A DNA stretch of 64,000 bases from Planctomycetaceae bacterium (GTDB taxonomy: Bacteria > Planctomycetota > Planctomycetia > Pirellulales > Pirellulaceae). The stretch spans positions 9,746 through 73,745 of the forward strand of contig JACKHN010000032.1 of assembly GCA_020638975.1 (NCBI GenBank). Direction: 5' to 3'. Numbering within the stretch: position 1 is the stretch's first letter; every line of letters starts with the position of its first letter. Shown here piece after piece: positions 24,962-34,678 of this stretch. A program made the position numbers and the translations under genes. The notes beneath the pieces are model-generated. The model had not been told where the DNA came from and made no database searches. It saw only the letters and a list, made by a program, of their open reading frames with translations.

Positions 24962-27460
24962 ATGTCTTCCACTCGCCCGAAATTGCAACTTCTGCTCATC
25001 GTACTCGTCGGTACTTTCCTGCTGCCGTTCCACGCAACACGAGCTGCAGATCCAAGCGAGGCTCCGAATGCTGCCGGACTTGCCTTGTTCGAGTCCAAGA
25101 TTCGACCGATGCTTGCAGACCATTGTTACAAATGCCACTCGGCGAAGAGCGGCACTCCCGAAGGGAACCTCTTGCTCGACTCGCGCGACGCCACGCGAAA
25201 AGGCGGAGATCGCGGACCCGCTGTCGTGCCCGGTAAGCCCGAAGAAAGTCTGCTACTCGCAGCCATCTCGCATGAAGACAGCGACTTGAAGATGCCGCCG
25301 AAGAAGGATCGGCTTCCAGCGTCGTTGATCGATGACGTTACTCGCTGGATCCGTATGGGCGCTCCGGATCCGCGCGATGCAACTGCTGCTCCCAAATCGC
25401 TCGCTGCGGATATTGAGGAAGCTCGCAAGTTCTGGGCACTGCAAAAGCCCGTGCGTTCCGAACCACCGAAATCGCCGAACGAGTCGTGGGCCAAGTCAGA
25501 TATCGACAAGTTCATCCTGCAAAAGTTGGAAGCGTTATCACTCGCGCCATCGCCGGACGCGGAGCCCTCGACCTTGCTGCGGAGACTGCACTTCGATCTT
25601 GTTGGCTTGCCGCCATCTCCTGAAGCGGTCCAAGAGTTTCTACAACGAATCAATGCCAAAGGACTCGATGCCGCATTGGAATCCGAAGTTGATTTCCTTT
25701 TGGCCTCCGCACGATTCGGAGAACGCTGGGGGCGGCACTGGTTGGACGTGGCACGATTCGCGGAATCAAGCGGCAAAGAAGCCAATATCTCGTTCCCTTA
25801 CGCATGGCGATATCGCGACTATGTAATCGATTGCATGAACGCCGACGTGCCGTTTGACCGCTTCTTGACGGAGCAGATTGCCGGCGACTTGTTGCCGTAC
25901 GACGATGATAATGAGCGAGCTCGATTGTTGATCGCCACGGGGTTTCTCGCGCTCGGTCCGAAGAACCTCGACGAAGCCGATGGCTTTCAGTTCTTGGCCG
26001 ACGTAATCGATGAGCAGATCGACACCGTTACACGAGCCGTCATGGGGCACTCGGTCGCGTGCGCCCGCTGTCACGATCACAAGTTCGATCCGTACTCAAT
26101 GGAAGACTACTACGCCTTGGCTGGCGTGTTTGCGAGCACCAAGACCTACTTCGGCACTGCCGCATCGCCCGCCAATCGAGTTAGTGGCGATCCACTTGTC
26201 TTGCCCGCGGACGCGAATGAGCCAATCTTGCATGTAGGAATTCCCGCCAAACAGGTTGAAGCCCTCAAAGCGGAACTCGCTGCCTTGAGGAAGGAGGAGC
26301 AGGACGGCCGAGCGGCTGTGCAGCGAGCGATCCAAGCGGGCGAAGACGCCAGCGAGATCTTCACACTTCGCGACGCATTAAGAATCTTTTGGCGATCGGG
26401 CGGCATCGAAGGGCAACTCGAAAAAGTCGACGACCAAGGGAACCCATTACCGTTGGCGATGGGCGTATTGGATCGTGGCCAAGTGATCGACGTACCGCTG
26501 CTGGAGCGAGGCGACATCGCTCGCGCGGGAGCGAAAGTGCCGCGCAGGTTCCCAAAAGTCATCGAGCTGCCGGAGTCGAATCACGTTCCGTCCGATCAAA
26601 GTGGTCGTTTGGAGTTCGCTCGCTGGTTGACGCACCCTGAGCATCCGTTGACGGCTCGTGTGATGGCGAACCGGGTGTGGCATTATTTGTTCGGCGCTGG
26701 GCTCGTGCGGACGCCGGACAATTTCGGGGTGACGGGCGAACTGCCGAGTCATCCGGAACTGCTCGATCATCTCGCGATTCGGTTCGTTGAGAACGATTGG
26801 TCGATGAAGAAGTTCGTTCGCGAGATTGTGCTGACGCGCACCTACCGACAAGCGTCGAACTACAATGCCGCCGCGTTCGAGATAGATCCGGATAACCGCC
26901 TGCTGTGGCGATCCTCAAAACGTCGTCTCGATGTCGAAGCAATTCGCGATGCTATGCTGACAGCATCCGGTGAACTCGACGTGCGCCGTCCCGAAGGATC
27001 GCTCGTCGGGCGAGTGATCGGCGATCGACCGATTTCGCTGATCGGGCTAGACGCACGAATACCTGCTGACCTCGATGGATCGAAACATCGTTCGATTTAT
27101 TTACCCGTCTTGCGAGACCGCTTGCCGGACGTGCTTGATTTGTTCGACTTTGCGGAGCCAAGCCTCGTCACCGGCGCACGCGACACGACGAATGTTCCGG
27201 TGCAAGCTCTGTACTTGATGAACAGCCCCTTCGTCCAAACTCGTGCCAAGGCTTTGGCCGATCGCGTAGTGAAACAAGCAGATAGTGACAGGCAACGAAT
27301 ACAGCTCGCCTTCTCGCTCTGCTTCAGCCGCAATGCGGATGCCGAGGAATTGCAAATCGCGGAAGAGTTCTTCGGAGCCTCGTCGACGTCCGACGAAGAA
27401 TTGCTGATGAGCTACTGCCAAGCCTTACTATCAACGGCAGAGTTCCGAAACCTTGATTAG
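24962..27460 (+). CDS. PSCyt1-DUF1549-DUF1553 (PSD1) secreted protein, copy 1
   Basis: An 832-residue planctomycete-type protein. A signal peptide (LQLLLIVLVGTFLLPFHATRA) is followed by a cytochrome c-like PSCyt1 domain with heme site CYKCH at 55-59, then DUF1549 (about 170-375: FGERWGRHWLDVARFAES and a second CxxCH, CARCH, in ARCHDHKFDPYS), a middle region, and DUF1553 (about 550-810: NRVWHYLFGAGLVRTPDNFG, EIVLTRTYRQAS). The family is periplasmic and often found beside DUF1501 genes; redox or polysaccharide-degradation roles have been proposed but not shown. The DUF1501 gene follows, its ribosome-binding site overlapping this stop codon, so they form an operon. Confidence 0.92.
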   Translation: MSSTRPKLQLLLIVLVGTFLLPFHATRAADPSEAPNAAGLALFESKIRPMLADHCYKCHSAKSGTPEGNLLLDSRDATRKGGDRGPAVVPGKPEESLLLAAISHEDSDLKMPPKKDRLPASLIDDVTRWIRMGAPDPRDATAAPKSLAADIEEARKFWALQKPVRSEPPKSPNESWAKSDIDKFILQKLEALSLAPSPDAEPSTLLRRLHFDLVGLPPSPEAVQEFLQRINAKGLDAALESEVDFLLASARFGERWGRHWLDVARFAESSGKEANISFPYAWRYRDYVIDCMNADVPFDRFLTEQIAGDLLPYDDDNERARLLIATGFLALGPKNLDEADGFQFLADVIDEQIDTVTRAVMGHSVACARCHDHKFDPYSMEDYYALAGVFASTKTYFGTAASPANRVSGDPLVLPADANEPILHVGIPAKQVEALKAELAALRKEEQDGRAAVQRAIQAGEDASEIFTLRDALRIFWRSGGIEGQLEKVDDQGNPLPLAMGVLDRGQVIDVPLLERGDIARAGAKVPRRFPKVIELPESNHVPSDQSGRLEFARWLTHPEHPLTARVMANRVWHYLFGAGLVRTPDNFGVTGELPSHPELLDHLAIRFVENDWSMKKFVREIVLTRTYRQASNYNAAAFEIDPDNRLLWRSSKRRLDVEAIRDAMLTASGELDVRRPEGSLVGRVIGDRPISLIGLDARIPADLDGSKHRSIYLPVLRDRLPDVLDLFDFAEPSLVTGARDTTNVPVQALYLMNSPFVQTRAKALADRVVKQADSDRQRIQLAFSLCFSRNADAEELQIAEEFFGASSTSDEELLMSYCQALLSTAEFRNLD

Positions 27461-27472
27461 GAAGTGACCTCG

Positions 27473-28942
27473 ATGCGAACTACTAACGGATGGATTACGG
27501 ACGCGTCGCTTGTATCGCGCCGACATGCGTTGAAGTCATTGTCCTCGGGCTTCGGATACCTTGCGTTTACGAGCCTCGCTCAGCGCGCCGCCGCGGATGA
27601 CGCTCGCTCCTCGAAGTTGGGCACTCTGGCACCTAAGGCAACTCATTTTCCAGCCCGAGCTAAACGCGTCATCTTTCTTTGCATGAATGGCGGGCCGTCA
27701 CATGTCGACCTGTTCGACTATAAGCCCGCACTCAACGCACAATCCGGCGAGACGACCACGATCGGGCGAGATCGCGGAGGAGCCAAGTTACTAGGTTCGC
27801 CGTTCAAGTTTTCTCAGCACGGTGAATCGGGATTGTGGATGTCCGAAGTGTGCCCACAACTGGCAAAGCACGCAGACAAGTTGTGCGTGATTCGCAGCAT
27901 GCACACCGATCTGCCTAACCATTCGCAGGCGTTCACCCAGTTGCACACTGGCAGCTTTCAATTTGTGCGACCCTCCGTTGGGGCCTGGACGTTGTACGGA
28001 CTGGGCAGCGAGAACGAAAACCTACCGGGCTTCATCACGCTGAATCCACCGGCCGATAACGGTGGTGCGAGAAACTATGGCAGCAGCTTTCTGCCCGCGA
28101 TTTGCCAAGGCACGAAGATCGGCGGCAATCAGATTCCTGCGTTCTATGCGGCACTGCTCGGAAAGGACGAAGAGCCGGGGCCGCCGCTGAAGAATATCGA
28201 CAACACGCTGCTGTCGCGAGAGCAGCAACGCGCTCAGTTGAAACTGATTCGCAACCTCGATGCGGCGAAACTAAAACGCGACGTTTTTCATCCCGAGATC
28301 GAGGGTGCGATTGAGTCGTTTGAACTGGCGTTTCGGATGCAGGATGAAGTCCCCGACGTACTCGATCTGCGATCCGAAACCAAAACAACTCACAACCAAT
28401 ACGGAATCGGACAAGGCTTGCCAACCGATCGCTTTGGTAGACAGTGCCTATTGGCTCGACGCCTGGTCGAGGCCGGTGTGCGCTTCGTCGAGATCACGGC
28501 TCCGACGAGTTGGGATCATCATTTTCAAATTGAAGAAAAGCTGCCGGAAAGCTGCGCGATCACCGATCAGCCAGTCGCTGCCTTGCTCGCTGATCTGGAG
28601 CAGCGCGGCATGCTCGACGATACGCTGGTGATCTGGGCCGGCGAGTTTGGCCGTACACCTTACGGCCAAAGTGTATCGGGCCGCGATCACAACAACAAAG
28701 GTTTCACACTTTGGATGGCAGGCGGAGGCGTTCAAGGTGGCTTGGCCTATGGTGCAACCGACGAATACGGCTACGAAGCCATTGAGCATCCGGTCCACAT
28801 TCACGATTGGCACGCCACGATTCTGCATCTGCTAGGACTCGATCACGAGCGACTGACCTTCAACTATGGCGGTCGTGACTTTCGCCTGACCGATGTCTAT
28901 GGCAACGTCGTAACCGATATATTGGCGAACTCGAAGGCCTAG
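27473..28942 (+). CDS. DUF1501 protein with twin-arginine-like signal, copy 1
   Basis: From ATG 27473 the protein has 489 residues. The N-terminus carries SRRHALKSLSSGFGYLAF, a twin-arginine-type export signal. The rest is the DUF1501 fold, a relative of the alkaline-phosphatase/sulfatase superfamily: FLCMNGGPSHVDLFDYKPAL, VCPQLAKHADKLCVIRSMHT, ENLPGFITLNP, VIWAGEFGRTPYGQ, GRDHNNKGFTLWMAGGGVQG and HDWHATILHLLGLDHERLTF. AGGAAG, overlapping the stop of the PSD1 gene, lies 8 bases before this ATG; a GTG at 27464 is less likely. Paired with the PSD1 protein, which suggests a shared periplasmic task. Substrate unknown. Confidence 0.9.
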   Translation: MRTTNGWITDASLVSRRHALKSLSSGFGYLAFTSLAQRAAADDARSSKLGTLAPKATHFPARAKRVIFLCMNGGPSHVDLFDYKPALNAQSGETTTIGRDRGGAKLLGSPFKFSQHGESGLWMSEVCPQLAKHADKLCVIRSMHTDLPNHSQAFTQLHTGSFQFVRPSVGAWTLYGLGSENENLPGFITLNPPADNGGARNYGSSFLPAICQGTKIGGNQIPAFYAALLGKDEEPGPPLKNIDNTLLSREQQRAQLKLIRNLDAAKLKRDVFHPEIEGAIESFELAFRMQDEVPDVLDLRSETKTTHNQYGIGQGLPTDRFGRQCLLARRLVEAGVRFVEITAPTSWDHHFQIEEKLPESCAITDQPVAALLADLEQRGMLDDTLVIWAGEFGRTPYGQSVSGRDHNNKGFTLWMAGGGVQGGLAYGATDEYGYEAIEHPVHIHDWHATILHLLGLDHERLTFNYGGRDFRLTDVYGNVVTDILANSKA

Positions 28943-28982
28943 TGGCCTTACGCCCTGATCTGCTCCACGGGAATATGCTTTC

Positions 28983-30650
28983 GTGCTAAACATTCACTAC
29001 CGACTGCTCGTATCGATTCTCCTCCTACAGGCCTCGATCGCCCTTGCTGCCGAACCCGACATCGACCTTGGCGATGTAACGGAACAGCATGTGATGGTTC
29101 CGATGCGCGATGGAGTGAAGTTGTCGGTTTATCTGTACGTGCCGCGAGGCGAAGGACCTTGGCCCGCGTTGCTGGAGCAGCGATATGCGAATGCTCGCGC
29201 GACGAGGACTCGACAGGAATTGGCAGAACTCGCATCGCACGGTTACGTCGTCGCCTTGCAGAACTTTCGTGGCACGCAACTCTCCGAAGGACGCTACGTT
29301 GGCTATCGGGCACTGGGCTGGGGCGAGAAGCAGGACGGCTACGACACGGTCGAATGGCTGGCGGCTCAATCATGGTGCAACGGAAAGGTCGGCACTTTCG
29401 GAAGTTCTCAGGCCGGTTATGCTCAGAACTTCCTTGCCGTCACACAACCGCCGCACCTCGTTTGTCAGTACATGATTGATACTGGCTTGAGCTTGTTCCA
29501 CGAAGGTTATCGCATCGGCGGCGCGACGCGACCGGAACGGTTCAAACGGATGGCCGATGTCTGTCGAGATCCTGCCGACAACGATCGAATGTTGGCCGAG
29601 TGGTTCGAGCATCCCAACTACGATGACTACTGGGCGGACGAGAATTGTGCATTGCACTTCGACAAGATGAACGTGCCTTGCTTCACCGTTGGCAGTTGGT
29701 ACGACTTCATGTGCCAAGGGTCAGTCGAGAGTTTCATCGGTCGGCAACATCATGGCGGAGAGAAATCGCGCGGTAAGCAACAACTGCTCGTCGGTCCTTG
29801 GCTACATGGGCGGTTCAATAAACAAAGCAAAGTCGGCGACATCGAGTATCCCGAGAACGCCAACTTCGACATGCTCAGTCACATGATTCGTTGGTTCGAC
29901 CATCACCTCAAAGGAAGTGACAACGGAATCGATCGTGACCCGCCCGTGCGGTACTACACCATGGGTGCGGTTGGCGAGCCAGATGCGCCGGGGAACGTTT
30001 GGCGTCAGGCCGAGGATTGGCCCACCAAAAGCCAACTCACGGAATACTACTTGCAACCCGAAGGCCAACTCACAACGACCCAACCAACCGTCGAGGTCGG
30101 CAGTACGTCGTTTCTTGCGGATCCGATGAACCCCGTTGAGATCGCTGGGACCGGGTTCCCTGGAGCACGCGACGCGCGCATCGTCGAAGAACAGAAAGAG
30201 GTCCGGACTTTCACGACGGAACCACTTGGCGAGTCCGTTGAGTGGACGGGTGACGTTCACGCCGAGTTGTACGTTTCATCATCCGCCAAAGATACCGATT
30301 TCATTGTTCGAGTGAGCGACGTCTATCCAGACGGTCGATCGATCCTGATCGTTGACTATATCCAGCGCGCCCGTTACCGCGAGGGATTCGAGAAAGAGGT
30401 CTTCATGGAACCGGAGGGCGTCTATAAAGTCGCCTTCCACGTTGGCTGGTTGAGTCAGAACTTTAATCGTGGCCATCGTATCCGTGTCACGGTCGCCAGC
30501 ACGGGTGCGCCATTCTACGAACCAAATCCAAACACGGGCGAACCGCTAACGATCGAATTCCCTTCCGACGCCGTGGTCGCCAGGAACACAGTCCACCACA
30601 ACCCACAACATGCCTCGCGGATCATTGCTCCAGTCGTTGTCTCGCATTGA
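28983..30650 (+). CDS. CocE/NonD-family alpha/beta-hydrolase (X-Pro dipeptidyl-peptidase type), secreted
   Basis: A 555-residue protein starting at GTG 28983 with a signal peptide (LLVSILLLQASIALAAE). It has the S15/CocE layout: the strand VMVPMRDGVKLSVYLYVPRG, RGTQLSEGRY, the nucleophile elbow GSSQAG with Ser142, a cap, then VGPWLHGRFN carrying the probable catalytic His, and a C-terminal jelly-roll domain (FTTEPLGESVEWTGDVHAEL) from about 390. Relatives hydrolyse amides or esters such as acyl-dipeptides, cephalosporins and cocaine; the substrate here is not predictable. It follows the DUF1501 gene by 40 bp on the same strand and may be the last gene of the SDR-PSD1-DUF1501 operon. Confidence 0.88.
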   Translation: MLNIHYRLLVSILLLQASIALAAEPDIDLGDVTEQHVMVPMRDGVKLSVYLYVPRGEGPWPALLEQRYANARATRTRQELAELASHGYVVALQNFRGTQLSEGRYVGYRALGWGEKQDGYDTVEWLAAQSWCNGKVGTFGSSQAGYAQNFLAVTQPPHLVCQYMIDTGLSLFHEGYRIGGATRPERFKRMADVCRDPADNDRMLAEWFEHPNYDDYWADENCALHFDKMNVPCFTVGSWYDFMCQGSVESFIGRQHHGGEKSRGKQQLLVGPWLHGRFNKQSKVGDIEYPENANFDMLSHMIRWFDHHLKGSDNGIDRDPPVRYYTMGAVGEPDAPGNVWRQAEDWPTKSQLTEYYLQPEGQLTTTQPTVEVGSTSFLADPMNPVEIAGTGFPGARDARIVEEQKEVRTFTTEPLGESVEWTGDVHAELYVSSSAKDTDFIVRVSDVYPDGRSILIVDYIQRARYREGFEKEVFMEPEGVYKVAFHVGWLSQNFNRGHRIRVTVASTGAPFYEPNPNTGEPLTIEFPSDAVVARNTVHHNPQHASRIIAPVVVSH

Positions 30651-30776
30651 ATCTTCGCTCTGGAGGTTTCGACGGGCTGAAACGCTGACGGTCCAAATCT
30701 CTCGCCTTGGCAACAATGATTCCTGTTATGACACGTCTCGGCGAACAGTACAGAATTGACGACCGAGGAAAATTTG

Positions 30777-30807
30777 CCGCTGAAGTGAAGCAGCGGGCGA
30801 ATGCCCG
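30777..30807. terminator. Possible hairpin terminator between convergent genes
   Basis: In the 175-bp gap between the CocE gene (plus) and the DgkA gene (minus), CCGCTG 30777-30782 pairs with CAGCGG 30791-30796, and CGGGC 30794-30798 with GCCCG 30803-30807 around GAAT. The second hairpin is followed on the plus strand by TCATTTTG, a weak T-rich tail. The two hairpins are mutually exclusive. A modest intrinsic terminator for the CocE transcript is possible. Confidence 0.35.
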
Positions 30808-30825
30808 TCATTTTGCAACGCGATC

Positions 30826-31209
30826 TCAGCCGACGCTTTGAAGCAGTCGTGGCAGCAGAACGGCGATGCCGACGACGGTCGCCCCTATCGCACCGACAAG
30901 AACCGCGCCGCTCGCGATATCAAGCGCGTCGCCGAGTTGTTCGTTGTGTTGTCGATCAATGGCTTTGGCTAGTGATTCGATGGAGCTGTTGAACAACTCA
31001 AGTGCCAGAACGCTCGCGGTGCAGATTGCAAGCAAGCACCACTCGATCGACGTTACCTCGAGCCACGCGCTGACTCCGATCACTAGCACCGCGACCACTA
31101 AATGGACGAGGAAGCTGCTTTGACGTCGCGAGCCGACCGCGATGCCGCGAAAGGCACACCTGAACTTGTTGAAGAAGCTGCGCGGCGGTGGCTTGAATTC
31201 TTCGCTCAT
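30826..31209 (-). CDS. DgkA-family diacylglycerol/undecaprenol kinase
   Basis: A 127-residue small membrane protein with three membrane spans (about 35-50, 56-75, 100-120) in the DgkA layout. The conserved stretch ELFNSSIES at 71-79 contains Glu71, Asn74 and Glu78, matching the active-site residues of the family, and DIASGAVLV follows at 97-105. Two usual residues differ: Lys82 where E. coli has Asp80, and Leu96 where it has Lys94 before the conserved Asp. Family enzymes phosphorylate diacylglycerol or undecaprenol at the inner membrane, feeding envelope synthesis. It lies 14 bp downstream of the LptD-like gene on the same strand, so the two are likely co-transcribed. Confidence 0.85.
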   Translation of the reverse strand: MSEEFKPPPRSFFNKFRCAFRGIAVGSRRQSSFLVHLVVAVLVIGVSAWLEVTSIEWCLLAICTASVLALELFNSSIESLAKAIDRQHNEQLGDALDIASGAVLVGAIGATVVGIAVLLPRLLQSVG

Positions 31210-31223
31210 CTTCTTTGCATCGC

Positions 31224-34200
31224 CTACTCGAGTCCGTACGCTCCCGCCGGAGGAATCTGAACGCCGCCAATGTAGCCAAGCTTGCGACTCGACAAGAAGC
31301 GAGGCTCGATCTGGAAGTTCGCGCCCACGTTGCCGCGGCTTTCATCGACATTGAAGCCGACACGAATCAGCGTCGATTCGCCGATTCGAGTTAAGCCGAC
31401 GGTTTGACCGATGTTGCCGGTCTTTCCAAAGTCGATGGCCGCACCGCCTGTCAGAACCCACTTTTCGCTCAAGCGATAGCTGAGCGAAGCACTCACGATG
31501 TTGCTGCTGATGGGACCTTCGATCGAGCGGTAGCCAAGATAAACGCTGCCTTTGGAAGGCCGCGTCGCGATTCCGCCGAACGAGAATGTTCGCAGCCCAT
31601 CGCCGAACAGATCCGCAAACCCATCGGACAACAGCGTCACGCGATCGCCAACGTGCCAGCGGAAGTCATAGTTCAGCAAACCGAATTCCTGACCGAAGTT
31701 ATCTCGATCTGCCTTGGGAAAGAAGCTGCCTTCGACGTCCAGCGCGATCCAATCGATAATCCGCTCTTGTCCCGGCAGGCCCCGCTTCGTCTGCCATCGC
31801 TGTCGGACACCGAACTTGAGTTTCGTGAGATCGTCGGCAATTTCGGTGCTGGGCGCGGTGACCCAACTTTGCATGCCGTCGCGCAGTGCGAAGTATCGTT
31901 CATCGAACTTCAATGGAATCGACGCTTGCCCAGCGAATGGATAGCCACCTCCGACCGGAGACAAGAATCGACGGCGAAAGAACTCGACGGCATCGTCGTC
32001 CAACTGTTCATACAGCGGAAAGTTGTCAATGTCTTGATCGGCGTCGGCCCACAACAGTTCTGACTCGAAGACAACCTTGTGGGCGAGGCCATTGAGGTTG
32101 AACAGTTCGCTGTGTACGTCCGGATTGGTGTTCCAGATTGGCAGGCTGGATCGTACGCCGAGTTGGCCGTAGGCGCGAGTCCGTTCCTGTTGCGTAATGT
32201 CTTCACCGACATGAAACAGTTCACCGAGCGCATAAGGGACAATCTTCGTGGGCCCAAGCATAAACGGCAGGTCGATTTCCTGACGCGTCGCAGCGTGAAT
32301 GCCCTCGGAGGGAACTTCCCAAGCGAGCGGTGTGAAGGACGTGACTTCGGTCGGATTAATTGCGCTCGGCGCGGTCGCCGTCTGTAATCGCGCGTAGCCG
32401 GCATGCGAGTGCGAGTGCCATGTCATCCGATCAAAGAGGAACGACTGTCCAATCAAGGTGTGATCGGCTCGCGGTAGCCATTCGGTCTGCGTGAAGAAGT
32501 CGTTCAACCGCGCGTCGCCACTGATGGAATAGGAACTGTTGCCGTAGTAGCGCTTCAGCTCGGCGCCGGTCGATTGGTCTTTCGCCTGATCCCACTCGCT
32601 CTCGAAGTACGATTCGAGGAAGTTGCGTTCGCGGACAAGCCCTAGCTCCGCAGTAAACTGATAGCCCTCGCCTAGATACTGACGATGTTGCCACAGGGCA
32701 CGACCGCGGTACTTCTCTTCCGGTATCAAGGAACGTCGATCAGCACCAAGGTTGTCCTGGCCCGAATCGTTGATTCCCCAGATGTCGATGTTGCCCTGTG
32801 CCGGGCCAGGGAACCAAAGGATGCCCGACCGCGTGTACTCGAAGTTTGTTCCCAACGCCGGGCCGCGTTCACTGAGATAGTCGGTGGACGCCGTCCACTT
32901 CGTTCCATCGGGCTTGTTGCGAATTCCGAGCACCTGATAGAGATCCCAGTCGACGAACAACTGAGTGCCGTAGACGCTGTCGCTCTTTATCTTGACGCCA
33001 TCGATGTAGTAAGTCGGCTTGCGCAGGTCCGTGGCGATCGTCGGCCAGTACAGCAGAGGAAGTCCGCCGACATACAGGAAGTTATTGCGGCTGGTCGCAA
33101 GCATCTGGTGGTCGACCGCCATCTCTTGTGTTTGAGGATCGATGTACGGCTGTCCGGTGAAGCCATCGACCGCCGGTGTTTGGATATCGGTCAGCATCAC
33201 TTCGCCCGATTGAATCCAGTAGCGAGGCACACCGAGCCGACTCGACGTCAACGCGGCTCCGTGAGCCAGGAACGTTTGCTGATTGAGCTGCTGGAGGACA
33301 TCCGCCTTCAGCCGCACGAGCCCTTCATACTCGGGGACAGGCGTCAGCATCTCGGCGTTCAGAATCGTGCCGTGATTGGCGGAGATGTTGTAATACATTC
33401 GATCCGCATAGATCAGTCGATCGCCCTCGCGAAAGATGATGTTGCCTTCGAGATAGACTTCCCATTGACCGTCCACGGACTGAGCTTCTTCGCCCATCGA
33501 AAGACCAGCGATCGAATTCGTCCATACGACAACACGATCTGCTTCCAAAGATACAGTGTCGCTCTCGAGTCCTTCCACGTTCTCAATACCGCTCACAATG
33601 ATCCGCACGCCACCCGAGATCGCGACAGCTCGCTCGTCCACGACGCGACCCGGGTAGGTCTTCAGTTGGAACGGTACGTTGCTGCGTGATTTGACTTGCA
33701 CACGTTTTGCCGTGGGTCGTGGTTCGGCGGCAGGGAAGGCCGGCACGACTTCGGGTGTCGCTTGTGTCGGCGGAACGTACTGCGTGGGCGGCAGACGCTG
33801 TGGTTGCTCGATGAACTGAGCACGTTGGACACGACTCGCGATGTCGCGGTCCCAGGCTTGGTTGCCACGACTGACGAACGTCGGTTTCGCCTCCGACGCC
33901 GGTGCAGTCGAACCGACTTGCACCGTGACGTTCAACGTGGAATGAAAGTGCCCCATCCACGAGTTGCCTCGGAAAGTGTTCGCCTGTTGTCCGCTGACTC
34001 GATGCGGCTGCTGCTGGTGCGCGAAGTCGACAATCGCTCCGTTTTCCAAATACGCGATGACTTTGCTGACCGTTTCTGCAGGATTTGTTCCAAGTGCCGA
34101 TTCGTCGGCGCGGCGAATCCACACGACGGCAGACTGGCTGCGACCTGTAATGTCTCCTTGGACGATCGTGCAATCGCCCTCCAGCGACCAGACTTCATAC

Positions 34201-34451
34201 TCGCCTTCATACCAGCGGCTGCCTTGGGCGGCGCGAATCGAGATCGGCGAGTTGGGTGATGTCAGTGGGGGTGTGATCTCGGCAGAAGCAATCGGCGTGA
34301 GCACGAACACCATTGCGACGACGAGCGATGTGAGAAGACGCGATGGAAGCGCACGATGCCTCAACACGTTCGGCAACAGCCGCGCGCAAACGCGAATCAC
34401 TCGACGATGGTCGTCGTTTCGTTTCAGGATTTCGGCATCCTTGCCAAACAT
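31224..34451 (-). CDS. lptD: LptD-like outer-membrane protein (OstA domains plus C-terminal beta-barrel)
   Basis: A 1,075-residue protein with a signal peptide near 40-57 (LTSLVVAMVFVLTPIASAE). Two periplasmic OstA/LptA-like stretches follow (YEVWSLEGDCTIVQGDIT, and later VSLEADRVVVW with WEVYLEGNIIFREGDRLIYA), joined by a Pro-rich linker near 210-245. From about 445 the pattern is of LptD barrels: FLYVGGLPLLYWPTIATDLR, then alternating aromatic strands such as GRALWQHRQYLGEGYQFTAE to the end. LptD inserts lipopolysaccharide into the outer leaflet; planctomycetes are known to have LptD-like genes. Translocation is inferred from the family; the Cys pairs of E. coli LptD are absent. The DgkA gene follows, and a promoter candidate lies at 34608-34636. 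Confidence 0.85.
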   Translation of the reverse strand: MFGKDAEILKRNDDHRRVIRVCARLLPNVLRHRALPSRLLTSLVVAMVFVLTPIASAEITPPLTSPNSPISIRAAQGSRWYEGEYEVWSLEGDCTIVQGDITGRSQSAVVWIRRADESALGTNPAETVSKVIAYLENGAIVDFAHQQQPHRVSGQQANTFRGNSWMGHFHSTLNVTVQVGSTAPASEAKPTFVSRGNQAWDRDIASRVQRAQFIEQPQRLPPTQYVPPTQATPEVVPAFPAAEPRPTAKRVQVKSRSNVPFQLKTYPGRVVDERAVAISGGVRIIVSGIENVEGLESDTVSLEADRVVVWTNSIAGLSMGEEAQSVDGQWEVYLEGNIIFREGDRLIYADRMYYNISANHGTILNAEMLTPVPEYEGLVRLKADVLQQLNQQTFLAHGAALTSSRLGVPRYWIQSGEVMLTDIQTPAVDGFTGQPYIDPQTQEMAVDHQMLATSRNNFLYVGGLPLLYWPTIATDLRKPTYYIDGVKIKSDSVYGTQLFVDWDLYQVLGIRNKPDGTKWTASTDYLSERGPALGTNFEYTRSGILWFPGPAQGNIDIWGINDSGQDNLGADRRSLIPEEKYRGRALWQHRQYLGEGYQFTAELGLVRERNFLESYFESEWDQAKDQSTGAELKRYYGNSSYSISGDARLNDFFTQTEWLPRADHTLIGQSFLFDRMTWHSHSHAGYARLQTATAPSAINPTEVTSFTPLAWEVPSEGIHAATRQEIDLPFMLGPTKIVPYALGELFHVGEDITQQERTRAYGQLGVRSSLPIWNTNPDVHSELFNLNGLAHKVVFESELLWADADQDIDNFPLYEQLDDDAVEFFRRRFLSPVGGGYPFAGQASIPLKFDERYFALRDGMQSWVTAPSTEIADDLTKLKFGVRQRWQTKRGLPGQERIIDWIALDVEGSFFPKADRDNFGQEFGLLNYDFRWHVGDRVTLLSDGFADLFGDGLRTFSFGGIATRPSKGSVYLGYRSIEGPISSNIVSASLSYRLSEKWVLTGGAAIDFGKTGNIGQTVGLTRIGESTLIRVGFNVDESRGNVGANFQIEPRFLSSRKLGYIGGVQIPPAGAYGLE

Positions 34452-34607
34452 GCAACGTCACGTATCAGTGAGGTGTTCCCGCGAACTCGTGCAATCTCTT
34501 ACGCGCAGAAAGCACGAACGGTTCTGCAATTCGCGAAAGCGCCATCACCGACGAAGAACTAAGAAAAGATCCTGCCGCCTAAGAAAAGGTGGTCTAGCGG
34601 CGGCGGG

Positions 34608-34636
34608 AGTATACGGAGCCCAAGGGCCCCACACAA
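34608..34636 (-). promoter_or_regulatory. Candidate sigma-70 promoter for the LptD-like gene
   Basis: Read on the minus strand, TTGTGT (34636-34631) and TATACT (34613-34608) are separated by 17 bases. The -10 box differs from consensus at one position, the -35 box at three. The -10 box lies about 157 bases upstream of the ATG of the LptD-like gene, with transcription running into it. A GC-rich imperfect palindrome (GCCGCC ... GGCGGC) lies between promoter and gene. Confidence 0.35.
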
Positions 34637-34678
34637 GGCGAATTCACCGTTGTGATGCGGCGCTAAGTTGCGGGGCTG

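Noticed and set aside
32685..33689. Plus-strand open frame of 334 codons inside the LptD-like gene
   Set aside because: It is the antisense shadow of a clear LptD-like coding frame; its translation has no family features.
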